Shown here: positions 13,433 to 17,604 of the stretch, piece after piece
Layout: each line of letters starts with the position of its first letter
Numbering within the stretch: position 1 is the stretch's first letter
NCBI GenBank assembly: GCA_030152605.1
Contig: JASLJB010000100.1
Location: 1 to 17,604 of the forward strand
DNA from: Acinetobacter sp.
GTDB taxonomy: Bacteria > Pseudomonadota > Gammaproteobacteria > Pseudomonadales > Moraxellaceae
Reading direction: 5' to 3'
Length of the DNA stretch: 17,604 bases
Notes under the pieces: model-generated
Seen by the model: only the letters and a program-made list of their open reading frames with translations
What the model was told of the DNA's origin: nothing
Databases searched by the model: none
Translations under genes and position numbers: made by a program

Positions 13433-14974
13433 ATGGCGCTATGGCGATCCACCTTTATCGTGAGTGCAATGACCATGCTGTCGCGGGTTCTCGGCTTGGT
13501 TCGTGACATGGTCTTGCTGACGGTTTTTGGTGCAGGTAAAGATTTTGATACATTCGTCGTGGCATTTCGAATCCCCAATTTCTTTCGACGATTATTTGCT
13601 GAAGGTGCTTTTTCTCAGGCTTTTATTCCTGTCCTGACGGAATATAAAACTCAGCGTCTGCATGCCGAAGTGCAGATTTTGATTAGCCGTGTTTTTGGCT
13701 GCTTACTCACCGTGATGTCGTTGTTGACCTTGGTGGCGATGATTGCAGCACCGGCGATTATCTACGTTTATGCGCCCGGCTTTCACAATGATGCTGCAAA
13801 GTTTGATCTCGCCGTGGATATGTTCCGCCTCACCATCCCATATTTATTGTTTATGTCGTTGACGGCATTCGCCAGTAGTATTCTCAACAGTTACGGTTCT
13901 TTTTCAACACCCGCATTTGCACCGGTACTACTCAATATCGCCATGATCGCAGGCGCGTGGTGGTTATCACCGCATATGGCTGAGCCGATTATGGCCTTGG
14001 GTTGGGCTGTGGTGGTGGCGGGTATTTTGCAGTTGGCCATTCAAATCCCTGAACTCTGGCGTAAAAAACTGCTGATCCCACCCAAAGTGGACTTTAAGCA
14101 TGAAGGGGTAGAACGCATCCTAAAATTGATGCTCCCAGCATTGTTTGGCGTGTCTGTTACCCAGATCAACCTTTTGCTGAACACCATCTGGGCATCGTTT
14201 ATGCAAGATGGTTCGGTGTCTTGGCTATATAGCGCGGAGCGTATGACCGAGTTGCCGCTGGGGCTAATCGGTGTTGCGATTGGTACGGTGATTTTACCGT
14301 CTTTGTCTGCGCGTAAAGCTGAACAAGATCAAGAAAAATTCAAAGCCATGATGGATTGGGCTGCACGGGTGATTGTGTTGGTCGGTGTGCCGGCCAGTAT
14401 CGCACTATTTATGTTGTCTACGCCGATCATTCAAGCACTCTTTCAACGTGGTGCATTTGATCTACGCGATACGCAAATGACCGCGATGGCACTGCAATGT
14501 ATGAGTGGTGGTGTACTGGCCTTTATGTTGATCAAAGTCTTTGCACCCGGGTTTTATGCCATACAAGATACCAAAACCCCAGTTCGCGTTGGCTTTATGG
14601 CGGTTGCCGCCAATGCGATTTTAAACGTGATCTTTATTGGTTTCTTTAAGTTGATCGATTGGCAGGCGGAACATATGGCCTTGGCGATTGCCTCATCCGG
14701 TTCTGCCTTGGTGAATGCCGGGATGCTGTATTACTACTTACATCGACGTCAAATTTTCCGTTTTGGACCGCACTGGAAGAAATTATTCTTACAGTTTTTG
14801 ATCGCCAATATGATGATGATCGGTGCTTTATATTATGCATTGACATGGTATGACGGCGAGCTTTCACAGTGGATGCGTGCTGCCGAAGTCGCGGGACTCT
14901 GTGTAGTGGGTGCCTTGGCATATGCGATCGGGTTGTTAGTTACAGGCTTTCGTCCGCGTCAGTTAAAGTTCTAA
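13433..14974 (+). CDS. murJ: Lipid II flippase MurJ (MviN)
   Basis: A 513-residue polytopic inner-membrane protein of the MOP exporter superfamily that moves lipid II to the periplasmic face for cell-wall synthesis. With the start MALWRSTFIVSAMTMLSRVL, the functionally important E. coli residues fall at the same numbers: R18, R24, D39, R52, R270 and E273 (AERMTE). This confirms both the assignment and the start at 13433, preceded by AAGGGG at a suitable distance. An ATG three bases earlier and a TTG at 13415 are less likely. About 14 hydrophobic helices are spread over the length; length matches E. coli (511). A possible -10 TACAAT (13398-13403) lies just upstream, so murJ may have its own promoter besides readthrough from ampD. 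The gene is essential in most Gram-negatives. Confidence 0.97.
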   Translation: MALWRSTFIVSAMTMLSRVLGLVRDMVLLTVFGAGKDFDTFVVAFRIPNFFRRLFAEGAFSQAFIPVLTEYKTQRLHAEVQILISRVFGCLLTVMSLLTLVAMIAAPAIIYVYAPGFHNDAAKFDLAVDMFRLTIPYLLFMSLTAFASSILNSYGSFSTPAFAPVLLNIAMIAGAWWLSPHMAEPIMALGWAVVVAGILQLAIQIPELWRKKLLIPPKVDFKHEGVERILKLMLPALFGVSVTQINLLLNTIWASFMQDGSVSWLYSAERMTELPLGLIGVAIGTVILPSLSARKAEQDQEKFKAMMDWAARVIVLVGVPASIALFMLSTPIIQALFQRGAFDLRDTQMTAMALQCMSGGVLAFMLIKVFAPGFYAIQDTKTPVRVGFMAVAANAILNVIFIGFFKLIDWQAEHMALAIASSGSALVNAGMLYYYLHRRQIFRFGPHWKKLFLQFLIANMMMIGALYYALTWYDGELSQWMRAAEVAGLCVVGALAYAIGLLVTGFRPRQLKF

Positions 14975-15027
14975 TCTCGATAAGCCATTCAGTAGGGCAG
15001 TGCACTGAAGAAAAAATATAATTCAGC

Positions 15028-15063
15028 AAAAAATGAACTCGCTCGCTGTAGCGTGCGAGTTCA
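15028..15063 (-). terminator. Terminator of the first FKBP gene (strong hairpin, minus-strand T-run)
   Basis: TGAACTCGC / GCGAGTTCA arms enclose a further CGCT / AGCG stem (15034-15063), giving a long near-perfect hairpin. The six A residues at 15028-15033 are a T-run on the minus strand, placing the terminator 36 nt after the FKBP stop. murJ, convergent on the other strand, ends 60 nt away and may use the same stem without a T-run. Confidence 0.85.
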
Positions 15064-15098
15064 TGTCGATCAGCTATCCAGCTATTAAGCTTCTAATG

Positions 15099-15788
15099 TT
15101 AAGGCAGGACTTTGATCAGCTCGACATCAAAGATCAGGGTACTGTTCGGTTCAATGGCATCGCCTGAGCCAATCTCACCATAGGCCAACTGCGCAGGGAT
15201 AAAGAAGCGATATTTCGCGCCTTCTTGCATCAGTTGTAGTCCCTCAGTCCATCCCTGAATCACTTGGCTGACTTGAAATTCAACCGATTGATTACGTGCG
15301 ATTGAACTATCAAATACAGTGCCATCCAAAAGACGGCCTTCGTAATTTACTTCTACTTTTGAATTGGCACGTGGTTTTTGACCTTGGCCAGCTTGAATCA
15401 CTTGATACTGTAAACCTGACTTGGTGGTGCTAATACCCGCAAGCTTTGCGTTTTCGCTGAGAAAAGCTTTCCCTTTTTGTGCATTTTGCGCTGCAACTTT
15501 TTTAAACTCTTCTAGCTGCTGTGCATCACTCTGTTTTTTATATTGGGTGAGGGCTTTGGCCATTTCCTCATCCGTTAAATTTGATTTTTTCCCACTTGAG
15601 CCTTGCTTTAGGCCTTGGATAAAGGCATCTAGGTTGATGTCTTTTAAAATCTCTGCATTACTGCGCCCCATGACATAGCCATAGCTATAGCCTAATTGTG
15701 TTGGCGCTGGACTGCGGTTATTGACTGATTCAGCGTAGCTACTGGTACACATGAGTAAAGCTGTGATGCAAACGAATTTATTTTTCAT
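15099..15788 (-). CDS. Periplasmic FKBP-type peptidyl-prolyl isomerase (FkpA-like), downstream copy
   Basis: A 229-residue precursor. Residues 1-19 form a Sec signal (MKNKFVCITALLMCTSSYA, cleaved before ES). Residues 28-115 form the FKBP N-terminal dimerisation segment (LGYSYGYVMGR ... INLDAFIQGLKQG). Residues 124-229 form the FKBP isomerase domain with active-site positions Y149, F159-D160 (VFDSS), I178, W180 (VIQGW), Y203 (LAYGE) and F220 (LIFDVEL). It should catalyse proline isomerisation and act as a chaperone in the periplasm. The ATG at 15788 has GGAAA at a fair distance; the TTG at 15800 is unlikely. It is a paralogue of the gene directly upstream, in the same orientation 227 bp away, but each has its own terminator, so they are separate transcripts. 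It may instead be named FklB-like; which copy is the true FkpA orthologue is uncertain. Confidence 0.92.
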   Translation of the reverse strand: MKNKFVCITALLMCTSSYAESVNNRSPAPTQLGYSYGYVMGRSNAEILKDINLDAFIQGLKQGSSGKKSNLTDEEMAKALTQYKKQSDAQQLEEFKKVAAQNAQKGKAFLSENAKLAGISTTKSGLQYQVIQAGQGQKPRANSKVEVNYEGRLLDGTVFDSSIARNQSVEFQVSQVIQGWTEGLQLMQEGAKYRFFIPAQLAYGEIGSGDAIEPNSTLIFDVELIKVLP

Positions 15789-15965
15789 ATTTATTTCCAA
15801 ACTAGGCGTTTAAAAATCGTCGCCTTAAGGTCTTTATGGGCACATTTTAAGATGAGTTTTATTCAAGATTAAAATGCAATATATAGGCATGCTTCATGAC
15901 GGGATGAACTCAGCATAATCGAAATGAATCACGAGATATAGCTTATTTTTTTGATAAAACATAAT

Positions 15966-15988
15966 AAAAAGGAGAGGCTTTGCTCTCC
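15966..15988 (-). terminator. Terminator of the upstream FKBP gene
   Basis: GGAGAG / CTCTCC with a 6-nt loop (15971-15988), flanked by five A residues on the plus strand, which is a T-run on the minus strand. It lies about 27 nt after the fkpA stop. Confidence 0.85.
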
Positions 15989-16015
15989 AGTTTATTTTAA
16001 AGTTTCGATTAAACC

Positions 16016-16723
16016 TTAGTCGATTTTAATCAATTCAACATCAAAAATTAAAGCGCTATTCGGTGGGATACTCCCCGGGACACCACGTTCTGCATAGGCC
16101 AGATTCGCTGGAATATACAGCGTAGCTTTAGCGCCTTCTTGCATTTGTTGTAGGCCTTCGGTCCAACCTGGAATAACTTGGTTGAGTTTGAATTGAATCG
16201 GTTCATCGCGGGTATAAGAGCTATCAAATACCTTACCATCGAGCAATTGACCCTTGTAGTGTACGGTGACCATCGACTCAGCTGATGGTTTTTTGCCAGT
16301 TCCCGCCTGTGTGATCTTGTACTGTAGTCCAGATGCAGTGCTGATCACACCTGATTTCTTGGCGTTTTCTGCAAAAAATTTCTGGCTTTCAGTATCGGAT
16401 GCTTGTGCATTGGTTACTTGTTTTTGTTGAATTTCTTTTTGAAACTCCACATAAGCAGCTTGCAGCTGTTCTTCGCTGTAGGCAGGTGCTTCGTGTGCAT
16501 GTCCGGCGCGAATACCAGCAACAAAAGAATTTAAATCAAGCTCAGGTGGTGTTTGGCTGGCAACCTCATAACCGAGTGCATAACTGATTTTTTCAACAGG
16601 TTTTGCATCAGCGCTCATTTTTGAGCTAGACATTGTCGCTGGTGTTTTGCTAGCGTAATACACAGGTACAAGTGCAGCACCGCCTAAAAGTACTGCGATG
16701 GTGATGGGTAAGGCTTTACTCAT
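16016..16723 (-). CDS. fkpA: FKBP-type peptidyl-prolyl cis-trans isomerase FkpA, adjoining the capsule locus
   Basis: A 235-residue precursor with a hydrophobic N-terminal segment (MSKALPITIAVLLGGAALVP, about 4-23) that is either a signal peptide or an uncleaved anchor; no clean cleavage site is obvious. The dimerisation region follows (VEKISYALGYEVASQ, 43-57; LDLNSFVAGIRAG, 62-74). Residues 130-235 are the FKBP domain, with Y156, F166-D167, I184, W187 (VIPGW), Y210 (LAYAE) and F227 all present. The start at 16723 is chosen because the 13 in-frame residues before it are basic and have no initiation signal; GAG lies 7 nt upstream. It follows wzc on the same strand, separated by a terminator. 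fkpA is the conventional left boundary of the Acinetobacter capsule (K) locus, though it is not itself a capsule gene. Confidence 0.94.
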   Translation of the reverse strand: MSKALPITIAVLLGGAALVPVYYASKTPATMSSSKMSADAKPVEKISYALGYEVASQTPPELDLNSFVAGIRAGHAHEAPAYSEEQLQAAYVEFQKEIQQKQVTNAQASDTESQKFFAENAKKSGVISTASGLQYKITQAGTGKKPSAESMVTVHYKGQLLDGKVFDSSYTRDEPIQFKLNQVIPGWTEGLQQMQEGAKATLYIPANLAYAERGVPGSIPPNSALIFDVELIKID

Positions 16724-16854
16724 AAGGTGTCTCAATTTTAATCTTAAAAAACGAAGGATCAACTTAACTCTGAATCATTGAAGCATATCCGGTATTGAGT
16801 GAAAACTATATTTATTTTGAGTTGAATCTACCCAAAATATACAGCTTTCATCAT

Positions 16855-16883
16855 AAAAAAAGCTAGATATTAAATCTAGCTTT
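16855..16883 (-). terminator. Terminator at the 3' end of wzc (capsule export operon)
   Basis: The 10-bp stem AAAGCTAGAT / ATCTAGCTTT with an ATTAA loop, followed on the minus strand by a run of T residues (16855-16861 read as A on plus). It ends the wza-wzb-wzc-type operon about 15 nt after the wzc stop. Confidence 0.9.
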
Positions 16884-16897
16884 GCTTTTAGATCGGC

Positions 16898-17604
16898 TTA
16901 ATCTTCTTTATGCGAGGTATAAGCATAAGAATAGTTATAGTTGTAATTCGAGCTGCTACCCGGTAAATGTTGAATGTCATTTAAAATAACACCATTTACT
17001 TTACTGCCTGCTTGTTCAAAGCGTGTCAGGGTAAGCTCAATTTCTTTCATTTGCGTTTTCGCGAATCGTGCCACGATCAAATTCACGCCAGCAAATTGCG
17101 AAACAATAATTCCATCTGTGACTGCGAGTACCGGTGGGGTATCGATAATAATATGGTCATATTGATTGGATAAAGATTGCAGCAGTTCACTGAACTGATT
17201 GGATGACAGCATTTCGGACGGGTTATTTGGACTCTTACCACGTGCAATAAAATCTAAATTTTCGACTTCAGTCTTGTAGATACATTGCTCGAGGCTCACC
17301 TCATTGCTCAAATACTCCGTCAAGCCTGGGTTGGTGTCACGATTGAAGTACTTATGCAAATAGCCACGTCTTAAGTCAGCATCGATTAAGAGCACTTTTT
17401 TATTACTTTGCGCCAAGATCGCAGCTAAGTTAGTCGAAATAAATGACTTTCCAACCTCAGGTGCTGGACCTGAGATCGCGATGATATTATTTTTAGCATT
17501 GGTGAGGGCAAAGTGAATCGTGGTTCTGATACTACGTAAGCTCTCAATCGCAATATCTTCACTATTTTTAATCGCCAAGATTGGAATAGACTTCTTCTTC
17601 TTCA
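16898..17604 (-). CDS. wzc: Wzc capsule tyrosine autokinase, C-terminal part (starts outside the window)
   Basis: The open frame continues past the window edge (KKKKSIPILAIKNSED ...), so only about 235 C-terminal residues are visible, comprising the cytoplasmic BY-kinase domain. It shows Walker A SGPAPEVGKSFISTNLA, Walker A' VLLIDADLRRG and Walker B IIIDTPPV, followed by a C-terminal tyrosine cluster NYNYNYSYAY (five Tyr) that is autophosphorylated. Wzc is the polysaccharide co-polymerase that, with Wza and the phosphatase Wzb, controls capsule chain length and export; the N-terminal membrane and periplasmic part would lie to the right of the window. The TTG at 17578 is not a start: the coding frame is uninterrupted through it. 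The sequence just before it (four consecutive AAG codons) encodes the juxtamembrane basic linker. This places the window at the border of a K locus. Confidence 0.95.
   Translation of the reverse strand, partial: KKKKSIPILAIKNSEDIAIESLRSIRTTIHFALTNAKNNIIAISGPAPEVGKSFISTNLAAILAQSNKKVLLIDADLRRGYLHKYFNRDTNPGLTEYLSNEVSLEQCIYKTEVENLDFIARGKSPNNPSEMLSSNQFSELLQSLSNQYDHIIIDTPPVLAVTDGIIVSQFAGVNLIVARFAKTQMKEIELTLTRFEQAGSKVNGVILNDIQHLPGSSSNYNYNYSYAYTSHKED

Noticed and set aside
17576..17578. TTG at 17578 as the start of a short ATPase (226 residues)
   Set aside because: The frame is open through to the window edge and the domain is the C-terminal half of a normal Wzc, so the gene is simply cut by the window.

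Overview
The window looks like an Acinetobacter (Moraxellaceae, Gammaproteobacteria) chromosome. The gene order, the A/T-rich hairpin terminators and the protein set all fit. The right end is the border of the capsule (K) locus: the C-terminal part of the Wzc tyrosine kinase followed by FkpA-type prolyl isomerases, an arrangement established for Acinetobacter K loci. Species was not determined. No tRNA, rRNA, CRISPR array, insertion sequence or prophage gene was seen.

Layout. Positions 1-1707 (minus) hold a ubiG - mupP - yciK operon: a ubiquinone methyltransferase, a HAD phosphatase whose synteny matches the MurNAc-6-phosphate phosphatase MupP of pseudomonads, and the start of a YciK-like dehydrogenase. 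Positions 1890-2507 (+) hold dsbA. Positions 2686-5786 hold a fatty-acid desaturation module: a TetR/DesT-like repressor divergent from a ferredoxin reductase and a membrane acyl desaturase. Its promoter is overlapped by two near-palindromic operators, one on the -35 and one on the -10. Positions 5904-6620 hold rph (RNase PH).

Positions 6621-9258 hold a small lipoprotein and a Tat-exported phospholipase C, preceded by a pentanucleotide tandem repeat and a spaced direct repeat. Positions 9441-11545 hold a small Gln-rich membrane-anchored ORF that meets, tail to tail with a 4-nt overlap, a large LtaS/OpgB-like membrane phosphoglycerol transferase. Two hairpins with an identical 8-bp stem flank this block.

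Positions 11772-14974 hold divergent nadC (minus) and ampD - murJ (plus). Positions 15099-16723 (minus) hold two tandem FKBP prolyl isomerases, each with its own terminator. Positions 16898-17604 (minus) hold the wzc 3' end.

How the genes work together. Envelope biology dominates. AmpD and MupP belong to the same peptidoglycan recycling route, and MurJ flips lipid II. DsbA and the FKBPs fold exported proteins. The phospholipase C, the LtaS-like enzyme and the desaturase act on membrane phospholipids, and Wzc controls capsule export. I saw no clearly new multi-gene system. The points most worth following are the double operator on the desaturase promoter, the repeat-bearing leader of the lipoprotein-phospholipase pair, and the hairpin-bracketed small ORF plus LtaS-like block.
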